Assembly (NCBI RefSeq): GCF_000701465.1
Contig: NZ_JNIY01000004.1
Coordinates: 372,001-436,000 of the forward strand
Length of the DNA stretch: 64,000 nt
Direction: 5' to 3'
DNA from: Paraoerskovia marina DSM 21750
GTDB taxonomy: Bacteria > Actinomycetota > Actinomycetes > Actinomycetales > Cellulomonadaceae
Part shown: positions 53,111-61,396 of the stretch, in pieces
Numbering within the stretch: the first letter of the stretch is position 1
Layout: every line of letters begins with the position of its first letter
Notes under the pieces: generated by a model
The model's input: only the letters and a program-made list of their open reading frames with translations
Database searches by the model: none
What the model was told of the DNA's origin: nothing
Position numbers and translations under genes: made by a program

Positions 53111-54885
53111 CCGCGCTCCCCGGTCTCGTTGCCCTCGTCGTCCTCGCGCCAGCCGCCCGCGCCGGACCACCCGGCCGCCGCCATCTCGGCGGCGAGGTCG
53201 CGGGGGAATCCCTGCACACCGGGTCGTGTCTGCCAGGGATGCGGGCCGTCGAGCGGCCGGTACTCGACGCCCGCGGCGTCGAGCCGGGGCAGGTGGTGGG
53301 TGCGCAGGCGTGCCATGAACTCCGCTGACACGGCGCTCCCGGGGCTGCGGTCGGTCGGAGGCGACCAGACCGCCTCGGCGAACGCGGCGAGGCGCGGCCA
53401 GGCCGTGTAGTCGACCCGGCGCGGGGAGTCGAGGTACTCGGCCCAGACCTCCGCCTGCCCCCCGAGGAGCAGGCCGACCCCCGGTCCGCCAGGCTCGGCG
53501 GAGGGGTCCAGCATGGGGTGCTCGGCCAGGAGCTCGGGGGGAAGCGGGTCGAACGCGAGCACGTCCTCGACCGTCCGGACGAACCCGGCGGGGATCGGCT
53601 CGTCCTCCCGGTCGGAGGCCCGGTGGTCGAGGTAGACCACCTGTTCCGGCGCCATCACGACGTCGTGGCCCGCCTCGAGCGCCCGGGCTCCCGCGGCGAG
53701 TCCGCGCCAGGAGGTGACGACGGCGTCGTCGGGCAGGAGGGGGCCGAACCCCTCGTCCCACACGATCGCACGGCGACCGCGTGCTGAGACGTGCCGGGCG
53801 AGCCCGGCGAGGAACCACCCGTGGAGCGCGGCGACGTCGGGCAGGCCCAGGCGCTCGGCCCGCGCGACGATCTCGGTGTCCTGCCGCCACAGGCTCGTCG
53901 GCACCTCGTCGCCGCCGATCGCGATCCACGGTGAGTCGAAGATCTCCAAGACCTCGTCGAGCACGTGGCCGAAGAACTCGAGGGTCGCCTCGGACGGGTC
54001 GAGGACCTCCGTGCTGACCCCCCAGGTGGTGCGGACGCTGTGCGGCTGCTTGCGCGTCCCCAGTTCGGGGTAGGCCGCGACGGCCGCCTCGACGTGGCCG
54101 GGCACGTCGATCTCGGGCACGACCGTGACGCCGCGGGCCCTCGCGTAGGCGACGATCTCCCGCAGGTCGTCCTGGGTGTAGAAGCCGCCGTGGGGCCGGC
54201 CGTCGAACACGCCCGCACGCCAGGTGCCCACGTTCGACTCGGTGCGCCACCCTCCGACCTCGGTCAGGCGCGGGTAGCGCTCGATCTGGACGCGCCAGCC
54301 CTGGTCGTCGGTCAGGTGCAGCTGCAGGACGTTGAGGTGGTGCGCGGCCGCGAGGTCGACGAACCGCAGCACCTCGCGGGTGGGCAGGAAGTGCCGCGCG
54401 ACGTCGAGCAGCACGCCGCGCCACGCGAAGCGCGGGTGGTCCTCGACCTCGCACGCGGGGATCTCGAGCCGGGTGCCGGGCAGCGCCGTGGCCCGGAACG
54501 CGCGGGGCCCGGCGAGCTGGCGCAGGGTCTGGACCGCGGCGAGGGCTCCGGCCGCGTCCGGCGCCGTGACGTACACGGCGTCGGTGGTCACCGTGAGGCG
54601 GTACCCGCCCGCGGCGACGGCGGACCCGTCCGCAACCTCGAACCGGACGTGCGGTGCCCGCAGCGAACCGGTGGGGTCGACGCTCTCCGGTGCCGAGGGG
54701 CCGTCGGTCCGGACCGACACGTCGACGTCGAAGGCCGTCGCGACGTCGTGCGCCCAGCGTCGCGCCGCGAGGACGAGCGTCGGCGCGGCGACCACGTCGA
54801 CCCGGCCCGTCGGGGCCCAGACGCCGACGGCGCGGCGGAAGCTCGCAGGGGCGGGGACAAGGCCGGGGTCGTCGTCGAGAGGCAC
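53107..54885 (-). CDS. Glycoside hydrolase family 20 beta-N-acetylhexosaminidase
   Basis: 592 aa without a signal peptide, so intracellular. GH20b N-terminal domain to about 130, then the catalytic barrel: FAWRGVLLDVARHFLP, LNVLQLHLTDDQGWRVQIERYP in pieces, VVPEIDVPGHVEAAVAAYPEL and the catalytic Asp-Glu pair in WIAIGGDEVPTSLW; LGGQAEVWAEY and WPRLAAFAEAVWS near the end. Acts on GlcNAc- or GalNAc-terminated oligosaccharides. First gene of a coupled four-gene operon, divergent from lacI. Start uncertain between GTG 54885 and 54891. Confidence 0.9.
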   Translation of the reverse strand: MPLDDDPGLVPAPASFRRAVGVWAPTGRVDVVAAPTLVLAARRWAHDVATAFDVDVSVRTDGPSAPESVDPTGSLRAPHVRFEVADGSAVAAGGYRLTVTTDAVYVTAPDAAGALAAVQTLRQLAGPRAFRATALPGTRLEIPACEVEDHPRFAWRGVLLDVARHFLPTREVLRFVDLAAAHHLNVLQLHLTDDQGWRVQIERYPRLTEVGGWRTESNVGTWRAGVFDGRPHGGFYTQDDLREIVAYARARGVTVVPEIDVPGHVEAAVAAYPELGTRKQPHSVRTTWGVSTEVLDPSEATLEFFGHVLDEVLEIFDSPWIAIGGDEVPTSLWRQDTEIVARAERLGLPDVAALHGWFLAGLARHVSARGRRAIVWDEGFGPLLPDDAVVTSWRGLAAGARALEAGHDVVMAPEQVVYLDHRASDREDEPIPAGFVRTVEDVLAFDPLPPELLAEHPMLDPSAEPGGPGVGLLLGGQAEVWAEYLDSPRRVDYTAWPRLAAFAEAVWSPPTDRSPGSAVSAEFMARLRTHHLPRLDAAGVEYRPLDGPHPWQTRPGVQGFPRDLAAEMAAAGWSGAGGWREDDEGNETGERG

Positions 54886-54927
54886 GGCCACGAGCGTAGA
54901 CGACTGACGGGCATTCGGTAGGCCTCC

Positions 54928-54943
54928 ACGCAAAACCTTGCAC
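54928..54943. promoter_or_regulatory. Candidate LacI half-conserved operator near GH20
   Basis: ACGCAAAACCTTGCAC contains GCAA-N4-TTGC symmetry and shares ACGCAA with the stronger palindrome at 54965-54981. It lies 43 bp upstream of the GH20 start. Confidence 0.4.
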
Positions 54944-54964
54944 CCCTCGATCCGTGCGCAAGTC

Positions 54965-54981
54965 ACGCAAGCGGCTTGCGT
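54965..54981. promoter_or_regulatory. LacI-type operator upstream of lacI
   Basis: ACGCAAGCGGCTTGCGT is a 17-bp palindrome (8-bp arms around one base), 20 bp upstream of the lacI ATG and 80 bp from the divergent GH20 start. The CAAGC/GCTTG core is typical for LacI-family sites. Confidence 0.65.
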
Positions 54982-55001
54982 CCTCCTGTAGTGTCGTGAG
55001 C

Positions 55002-56021
55002 ATGTCGAGACGTCTGGCCGAGGTGGCCGCCAAGGTGGGTGTCAGCGAGGCGACCGTGAGCCGCGTCCTGAACGGGAAGCCGGGGGTCTCGCAGGCGACA
55101 CGTGACTCCGTCCTGACCGCGCTGGACGTGCTCGGGTACGAGCGGCCGACCAAGCTGCGCGGTGAGCGCGGCAGGCTCGTGGGGCTCGTGCTGCCCGAGC
55201 TCGCGAACCCGATCTTCCCGGCGCTCGCCGAGGTCATCGGCGGTGCGCTCGCCCAGCAGGGCTACACCCCGGTGCTGTGCACCCGCAGCGCGGGCGGGAT
55301 CAGCGAGTCCGAGTACATTGACCTGCTCCTGACCCAGCAGGTCTCGGGGGTTATCTTCGCCGGCGGCCTGTACTCGGAGCGTGCGGCCGACCATGCGCAC
55401 TACGAACGTCTGAGCGCGCTCAACCTTCCGGTCGTCCTGATCAACGCCTCGATCGAGGAGCTCGACTTCCCGCAGGTCTCGTGCGACGACCTCATCGCGA
55501 TGCACCAGGCCCTGGGGCACGTGATCTCGCTGGGGCACCGCCGGATCGGCTTTCTTCTGGGGCCCGCGGACCACGTGCCCTCGGAGCGGAAGCTGGCCGC
55601 GGCGCACGAGTTCGCCGAGCGTCGGGGCGTCGTACTCGACCCGGACCTGATCGTCCACAGCCAGTACTCGTTGGAGAGCGGGCAGGCCGCCGCGACCCGG
55701 CTCGTCGAGCGCGGGGCGACCGCGGTGGTCGCGGCCAGCGACCCGCTCGCGCTCGGTGCGGTGCGGGCGGCGCGTCGCGTCGGGCTGCAGGTGCCCCACG
55801 ACGTCTCGGTGGTCGGCTACGACGACTCGGCGCTGATGAACCTGACCGACCCGGCACTCACGACCGTGCGGCAGCCGATCGACGCGATGGGTCGCGCGGC
55901 CGTGGACCTGCTGGCGGCGATGGTCGGCGGCGGCGACGTCTCGAGGGACGAGCTGCTCTTCGAGCCGGAGCTGGTGGTCCGCGGGTCGACGGCGGCCGCC
56001 CCGGCCTCCACGGGTCCCTGA
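55002..56021 (+). CDS. LacI family transcriptional regulator
   Basis: 339 aa. HTH RLAEVAAKVGVSEATVSRVLNGKPGVSQATRDSV in pieces at the N-terminus with the hinge helix, then the periplasmic-binding-protein-like effector domain (LVGLVLPELANPIFPALAEVIGGAL, SVVGYDDSALMNLTDPALTTVRQP in pieces). ATG at 55002. Likely binds the palindrome just upstream, and a CTTGCGT half site before the GH13 gene suggests wider control of the alpha-glucoside operon. Effector unknown, probably a glucoside or amino sugar. Confidence 0.93.
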   Translation: MSRRLAEVAAKVGVSEATVSRVLNGKPGVSQATRDSVLTALDVLGYERPTKLRGERGRLVGLVLPELANPIFPALAEVIGGALAQQGYTPVLCTRSAGGISESEYIDLLLTQQVSGVIFAGGLYSERAADHAHYERLSALNLPVVLINASIEELDFPQVSCDDLIAMHQALGHVISLGHRRIGFLLGPADHVPSERKLAAAHEFAERRGVVLDPDLIVHSQYSLESGQAAATRLVERGATAVVAASDPLALGAVRAARRVGLQVPHDVSVVGYDDSALMNLTDPALTTVRQPIDAMGRAAVDLLAAMVGGGDVSRDELLFEPELVVRGSTAAAPASTGP

Positions 56022-56041
56022 CGGCCGCACCGCCTCCGCAG

Positions 56042-56071
56042 AGCCGTCCTGTCCCTCCAGGCAGGGCGGCT
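56042..56071 (+). terminator. Stem-loop terminator after lacI
   Basis: 10-bp stem (56042-56051 with 56062-56071, one G-U pair), 10-nt loop, followed by TTCGTCGTTT. Confidence 0.65.
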
Positions 56072-56162
56072 TCGTCGTTTCCGTAGCGAAGTTGAGCACC
56101 AAGGATCGCAGTTGTGTAACGCTGCTGTTGATTTCTTGCGTTGATCCTGTCAACTGATTACT

Positions 56163-57806
56163 GTGACCAACATGACGACGACGTCCCGCGACGCCACCTG
56201 GTGGCGCAACGCAGTGATCTACCAGGTGTATCCGCGCAGCTTCGCCGACGGGAACGGGGACGGCACCGGAGACCTCCGCGGACTCCGCGAGCGGCTGCCC
56301 TACCTGCGCGACCTGGGGGTCGACGCGATGTGGCTGACGCCCTGGTACCTCTCGCCGCTCGCCGACGGCGGGTACGACGTCCAGGACTACCGGGCGATCG
56401 ACCCCGCCTTCGGGACGCTCGCCGAGGCCGAGGCGCTGATCGGCGAGGCTCGCGAACACGGGATCCGCACGATCATCGACGTCGTGCCCAACCACGTCTC
56501 CTCCGAGCACCCGTGGTTCCGGGCCGCGCTCGACTCCGCGCCGGGGTCGCGGGAACGTGAGCGCTTCTGGTTCAGGGACGGCACGGGTGCCGACGGTGAC
56601 GAGATGCCGACGCAGTGGGTCTCCAGCTTCCAGGGGTCGACGTGGACGCGGACCACGAATCCCGACGGGACGCCGGGGCAGTGGTACCTGCACCTGTTCA
56701 CCCCCGAGCAGCCCGACCTGAACTGGACCGACGACGAGGTCCGGCGCGAGCACGAGGACGTGCTGCGCTTCTGGTTCGACCGCGGCGTGGCCGGGATCCG
56801 GATCGACTCCGCCGCGCTCCCCGCCAAGGACCCGACGTTCCCCGAGCTGCCCGAGACCTTCACCGACGGGTCGCACCCGCACCTGGACCGCGACGAGCTG
56901 CACGACATCTACCGGTCCTGGCGCGCGGTCGCCGACGAGTACGAGGAACCCGGCGTGCTCGTCGGCGAGATCTGGCTCCCGGACCCCGCGCGGTTCGCCC
57001 AGTACCTGCGTCCGGACGAGATGCACACGGCGTTCAACTTCGACTTCATGACCCGGCCGTGGAACGGCAAGCAGCTGCACGAGGCGATCCGGACGACGCT
57101 CGAGGCGCACGCCCCCGTCGGTGCGCCGGCGACCTGGGTGCTCTCGAACCACGACATCACGCGTCCCGTGACACGCTACGGCCGCGAGGACACGTCGTTC
57201 GACTTCCTCAAGAAGCGGTTCGGCACGCCGACGGACCTCGCCCTCGGCGAGCGCCGTGCGCGGGCCGCCGCGCTCCTGACCGCGGCGCTGCCCGGGTCGC
57301 TCTACATCTATCAGGGGGACGAGCTCGGGCTGCCCGAGGTCGAGGTTCCTCGCTCGGCCATCCAGGACCCGATGCACTTTCGTTCGGAGGGTGTCGACCC
57401 CGGGCGTGACGGGTGCCGGGTCCCGCTCCCGTGGACCCGGTCGGGCGTCAACGCAGGCTTCTCCCCGGACGGTGCGACGGCGGAACCCTGGCTCCCGCTC
57501 CCCGACGGGTGGGAGGAGCGGTCCGTCGAGGCCCAGCAGGACGACCCCGGCTCGATGCTCTCGCTGTACCGCTCGGCGCTCGCGGTGCGACGCCGCGACC
57601 CCGGTCTCGCGTCCGAGGCGTTCGCCTGGGTGGAGACGCCGTCCGACGACGTCATCGCCTTCGCGCGTGGCGACCACCTGGTCTGCGTCGCCAACCTCGG
57701 GGCCGACCCGGTCCCGCTGCCCGAGGGCGCCGAGGTCGTCCTGGCGAGCGCCGAGCTCGTCGACGGCCAGGTTCCTCGGGACACCGTCGCCTGGTACCGC
57801 CCCTGA
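56163..57806 (+). CDS. GH13 alpha-glucosidase / oligo-1,6-glucosidase
   Basis: 547-aa cytosolic enzyme (no signal peptide). GH13 motifs: WWRNAVIYQVYPRSFADGNGDGTGDLRG in pieces, DVVPNHVSSEHPWF, nucleophile region GIRIDSAAL, acid/base glutamate in VLVGEIWLPD, and LSNHDITR. A calcium-independent GH13 subfamily 23/30 pattern is likely. Cleaves small alpha-glucosides imported by the ABC transporter downstream (82 bp apart). GTG at 56163 has no ribosome-binding site and may be leaderless; ATG at 56172 is an alternative. A LacI-like half site CTTGCGT lies about 20 bp before the start. Confidence 0.92.
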   Translation: MTNMTTTSRDATWWRNAVIYQVYPRSFADGNGDGTGDLRGLRERLPYLRDLGVDAMWLTPWYLSPLADGGYDVQDYRAIDPAFGTLAEAEALIGEAREHGIRTIIDVVPNHVSSEHPWFRAALDSAPGSRERERFWFRDGTGADGDEMPTQWVSSFQGSTWTRTTNPDGTPGQWYLHLFTPEQPDLNWTDDEVRREHEDVLRFWFDRGVAGIRIDSAALPAKDPTFPELPETFTDGSHPHLDRDELHDIYRSWRAVADEYEEPGVLVGEIWLPDPARFAQYLRPDEMHTAFNFDFMTRPWNGKQLHEAIRTTLEAHAPVGAPATWVLSNHDITRPVTRYGREDTSFDFLKKRFGTPTDLALGERRARAAALLTAALPGSLYIYQGDELGLPEVEVPRSAIQDPMHFRSEGVDPGRDGCRVPLPWTRSGVNAGFSPDGATAEPWLPLPDGWEERSVEAQQDDPGSMLSLYRSALAVRRRDPGLASEAFAWVETPSDDVIAFARGDHLVCVANLGADPVPLPEGAEVVLASAELVDGQVPRDTVAWYRP

Positions 57807-57888
57807 CCACGTTCTCTCGACCGCACGACCACCCTGTCCGCAGCACGACCGCACCGACCGTCGGTACGGAACCGATCAAGGAGTGACG

Positions 57889-59274
57889 ATGACGTCATCA
57901 CGCCGCACACTGGCTCTCACCCTCGTGGGCGCCCTGACCCTGTCCGCCCTCGCGGCCTGCAGCTCGTCCGACGACGAGGCCGCCGAGGGCGACACCGCCG
58001 CCACCGACGAGGCCGTGACCATCCAGGTGGCCATGGACGAAGGGCTCGAGCAGGGAGCGATCGACGCGTTCAACGAGCGCATCGAGCAGTTCGAGTCCGA
58101 GCACGAGAACATCACGGTCGAGGCCCAGGAGTACAACTGGGTGGGCACGACCTTCACGGCCGACCTCGCCGGCGGCACGCTGCCCGACGTCTTCACGGTG
58201 CCGTTCACGGACGGGCGCGGACTCATCGAGCGTCAGCAGATCGCCGACGTGTCCGAGCAGATCGCGGAGCTCCCGTACGCCGGGGACTTCAGCGAGACCG
58301 TCGCCTCGGCCGGGCAGGACGCGGACGGAAAGCAGTGGCTCGTCCCCATCGCCGCCTACGGTCAGGGCCTGCACTACAACCGTGCGCTGTTCGAGGAGGC
58401 GGGGCTCGACCCCGACGCTCCTCCGACGACGTGGGACGGCATCCAGGAGGCGGCCCGGACGATCTCGGAGAAGACGGGTCAGGCCGGCTACGCCGAGATG
58501 ACCACCTCCAACACCGGCGGCTGGATCCTCACCACGCTGGTCTACTCGCTGGGGGGCCGTGCCGAGAGCGTCGACGGGGAGACCACGACGGCGACGATCA
58601 ACACGCCGGAGTACACCGAGGCGCTCGAGATGCTGCGGTCGATGCGCTGGGAGGACGACTCGATGGGGTCGAACTTCAACCATGACTGGGGCACGAGCCA
58701 CGCCGACTTCGCCGCGGGCAAGATCGGGATGTTCATCTCGGGCGGGGGCGACTACGGCAACCTCGTGACCCAGAACGCGATGCCCGAGGCCGACTACGGC
58801 GTCACCGTCCTGCCGCTCGAGGGCAGCGATCCCGCAGTGCTCGGTGGCGGCACACTGGCCGCGGTGAACGCCAAGGCCACGCCCGCCGAGCAGGCGGCAG
58901 CCGTCGAGTGGATCGACTTCTACTACATGGAGAAGCTCACCGACGAGGACGCCGCCGTCGCGGACGCCCAGGTCACCGCCGACCAGGGCCAGCCGGTCGG
59001 CGCGCCCGTCCTGCCGGTCTTCGACAAGGCGACGTACGACGAGTCGCAGGAGTGGATCGCGGACTACGTCAACGTCCCGCTCGAGCAGTTCGCCCCGTAC
59101 TCCGACAACATCTACGACCAGCCGCTCGCCGCCGAGCCGCCGGTCGCCACGCAGGACCTGTACGCGGCGCTCGACCCCGTGGTCCAGGCGGTCCTGACCG
59201 ACGAGGACGCCGACATCGACCAGCTGCTCTCCGACGCGGAGACGAACATCCAGGGAATCATCGACGCCTCCTGA
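57889..59274 (+). CDS. Sugar ABC transporter substrate-binding lipoprotein
   Basis: 461 aa. Lipoprotein signal with lipobox LAAC (LVGALTLSALAACSS), acidic linker, then a class I sugar-binding domain (IEQFESEHENITVEAQEYNWVG, GTLPDVFTVPFTDGRGL, MFISGGGDYGNLVTQ). ATG at 57889 with AAGGAG upstream. Captures the oligosaccharide for the permeases that follow. The following hairpin (59280-59309) may keep its mRNA more abundant than that of the permeases. Confidence 0.93.
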   Translation: MTSSRRTLALTLVGALTLSALAACSSSDDEAAEGDTAATDEAVTIQVAMDEGLEQGAIDAFNERIEQFESEHENITVEAQEYNWVGTTFTADLAGGTLPDVFTVPFTDGRGLIERQQIADVSEQIAELPYAGDFSETVASAGQDADGKQWLVPIAAYGQGLHYNRALFEEAGLDPDAPPTTWDGIQEAARTISEKTGQAGYAEMTTSNTGGWILTTLVYSLGGRAESVDGETTTATINTPEYTEALEMLRSMRWEDDSMGSNFNHDWGTSHADFAAGKIGMFISGGGDYGNLVTQNAMPEADYGVTVLPLEGSDPAVLGGGTLAAVNAKATPAEQAAAVEWIDFYYMEKLTDEDAAVADAQVTADQGQPVGAPVLPVFDKATYDESQEWIADYVNVPLEQFAPYSDNIYDQPLAAEPPVATQDLYAALDPVVQAVLTDEDADIDQLLSDAETNIQGIIDAS

Positions 59275-59279
59275 CCGGT

Positions 59280-59309
59280 CCGGCCGCCCCAGATCCCCGG
59301 GGCGGCCGG
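59280..59309 (+). terminator. Intra-operon hairpin after the binding-protein gene
   Basis: Perfect 11-bp stem (59280-59290 with 59299-59309), 8-nt loop, 5 bp after the stop codon and 49 bp before the permease start. Probable partial terminator or 3'-end protector that sets the ratio of binding protein to permease. Confidence 0.7.
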
Positions 59310-59358
59310 TGCTGTCCCCTCCGCCGCGCTGCCGACCACGACCCGAAAGGCCTCGACC

Positions 59359-60330
59359 GTGACCACCACCGTCGTGTCCCAACCCCCCGACGCGCCGCCC
59401 GCGCACGCGCCGGTCTCGTCGATCATGTCCGCCCGACGGCGCCGTCGGCGCACCCCCGTGACCTGGGTGCGCGGCGGCGGGCTCAGCACCCTGATCCTCG
59501 GCCTCCCGCTGCTGGTGATCTTCGGGCTCTTCTCCTGGTTCCCGATCGTGCGAGCGACCGTGATGAGCGTCCAGACGACCAACCTCGTCACAGCGCCGGT
59601 GTACGTCGGCCTCGACAACTTCACCGCGGTGCTCGCCGACCCGCTTCTCGGCACCGCCGTGACGAACACGCTGTACTTCGCACTCCTCGCGCTGGTCTTC
59701 GGCTATCCGGCGCCGCTGGTCGTGGCCGTCCTGATGAGCGAGGTGCGCCGCGGCAAGGGAGTGTTCTCGGCGCTCGCGTACCTGCCCGTCGTCGTGCCGC
59801 CGGTGGTCGCGGTACTGCTCTGGAAGGTGTTCTACGACGCCTCTCCCGACGGCGTCTTCAACACGATCGTCGGCTGGGTCGGGCTCGGCCCCTTCCCGTG
59901 GCTGCAGGACCCGTCGTGGGCCATGCCGTCGTTGGTGCTCGAGGCGACCTGGGCCGCGGCCGGCGGCACCATCATCATCTATCTCGCGGCGCTGACCGGA
60001 GTCGCGCCCGAGCTCTACGACGCCGCCGAGGTCGACGGTGCAGGGGTCTGGCGCAAGGTGTGGCACGTGACCCTGCCTCAGCTGCGAGGGATCCTCTTCA
60101 TCACCCTGATCCTGCAGGTGATCGGTACCGCCCAGGTCTTCCTCGAGCCGTACCTGTTCACCAACGGGGGGCCGGCGAACTCGACCACGACGATCATGCT
60201 GATGATCTACAACTACGCGTTCCAGTTCGGCGACTACGGCAAGGCGACGGCGCTGAGCCTCATGCTCGCGGCCGTCCTCGCCGTGCTCTCGACCGTGTAC
60301 TTCAAGGCGACCTCATCCTGGAGCAAGTGA
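59359..60330 (+). CDS. Sugar ABC transporter permease (MalF-type)
   Basis: 323 aa with six TM segments after a basic cytoplasmic N-terminus (residues 1-45). The EAA loop is YDAAEVDGAGVWRKVWHVTLPQLRG in pieces, the site that contacts the ATPase. GTG at 59359 with GAAAGG upstream. Stop codon shares its last base with the next gene's ATG (TGATG), so the two permeases are translationally coupled. Confidence 0.93.
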   Translation: MTTTVVSQPPDAPPAHAPVSSIMSARRRRRRTPVTWVRGGGLSTLILGLPLLVIFGLFSWFPIVRATVMSVQTTNLVTAPVYVGLDNFTAVLADPLLGTAVTNTLYFALLALVFGYPAPLVVAVLMSEVRRGKGVFSALAYLPVVVPPVVAVLLWKVFYDASPDGVFNTIVGWVGLGPFPWLQDPSWAMPSLVLEATWAAAGGTIIIYLAALTGVAPELYDAAEVDGAGVWRKVWHVTLPQLRGILFITLILQVIGTAQVFLEPYLFTNGGPANSTTTIMLMIYNYAFQFGDYGKATALSLMLAAVLAVLSTVYFKATSSWSK

Positions 60331-61283
60331 TGACCGACCACGTCTCTTCGCCCGTCGCCCCCACGGGTGCGAGGCCTCGCAAGGCACGGAAGGCCGGCTC
60401 GGCGGCCGCCGACCGCGGCATCCTCTCACCGTCGGACTGGCGCCGGCGGGGCGTCGGCAGCTGGCTCCGACTGTCCCACGTCCTGCTCTTCGCCGGACTG
60501 GTGGTCGGCGGCCTCGGGCCCATCCTGTGGCTCGCCAAGTCGGCGGTCACCCCGACCCAGGACACCCTGCGCACCCCGATGGCGATCTTCCCGAACGGCG
60601 TCGACTGGGCGAACCTCGCGACCGCGTGGACCCGGTTCGAGATCGACCTGTACTTCTACAACACGATCGTCCTGGCGCTCGGGTCGTGGCTGATCCAGGT
60701 CCTCGTCGCGGCCACCGGCGGGTACGTGCTCTCGGTCCTGCGTCCCGCATGGGGGAGGGTCGCGACGGCGCTCGTCCTCTCGACCCTGTTCATCCCTGCC
60801 GTCGTGCTCCTGGTCCCGCTCTACCTCACCGTGCTCGACGTGCCGGTCGTGCACGTCTCGCTCATCAACAGCTGGTGGGGCGTGTGGTTGCCCGCCGGGG
60901 CGAGCGCGTTCAACGTGATCCTCGTCAAGCGGTTCTTCGACAACCTGCCACGGGAGATCTTCGAGGCGGCGCGTGTCGACGGCGCCGGGCCGTTCCGCGT
61001 CGCCTGGTCGATCGTGATGCCGATGTCCCGGCCGATCCTCGGTGTCGTGTCCGTCTTCGCGGTCATCGCCGCCTGGAAGGACTTCCTCTGGCCGCTGCTC
61101 GTGCTCCGCGACCCGGCGAAGCAGCCGCTGTCGGTGCGACTCCCGGCGCTGGCCAACTACGTCGAGCTCGACGTCTTCCTGGCGGCGCTCGCGATCTCCA
61201 CCGCGCTGCCGATCGTCATCTTCCTCGTCTTCCAGCGGATGTTCCTCTCCGGTGCGGGGCTCGGGGGCGCGGTCAAGGGCTGA
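60330..61283 (+). CDS. Sugar ABC transporter permease (MalG-type)
   Basis: 317 aa, six TM segments after a basic N-terminus of about 50 residues. EAA loop FEAARVDGAGPFRVAWSIVMPMSRP in pieces. The usual start of a MalG-type protein and the TGATG overlap fix the ATG at 60330. No ATP-binding gene is in the cluster, so the pair probably uses a shared MsmK-like ATPase encoded elsewhere. Confidence 0.93.
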   Translation: MTDHVSSPVAPTGARPRKARKAGSAAADRGILSPSDWRRRGVGSWLRLSHVLLFAGLVVGGLGPILWLAKSAVTPTQDTLRTPMAIFPNGVDWANLATAWTRFEIDLYFYNTIVLALGSWLIQVLVAATGGYVLSVLRPAWGRVATALVLSTLFIPAVVLLVPLYLTVLDVPVVHVSLINSWWGVWLPAGASAFNVILVKRFFDNLPREIFEAARVDGAGPFRVAWSIVMPMSRPILGVVSVFAVIAAWKDFLWPLLVLRDPAKQPLSVRLPALANYVELDVFLAALAISTALPIVIFLVFQRMFLSGAGLGGAVKG

Positions 61284-61396
61284 CGCGGGTGCCGGCAGGC
61301 CGGCCCGGCGAATCTGACGCGCTGTCGCATCGACGTCACATCGCCGAGGTCGAGGATCGGGCGCACAGCACGTCGGACCCGGTGCATGATGGATGC

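Noticed and set aside
61277-61298. Terminator after the second sugar permease
   Set aside because: Only a short imperfect GC stem with a bulge; too weak to list as a feature.
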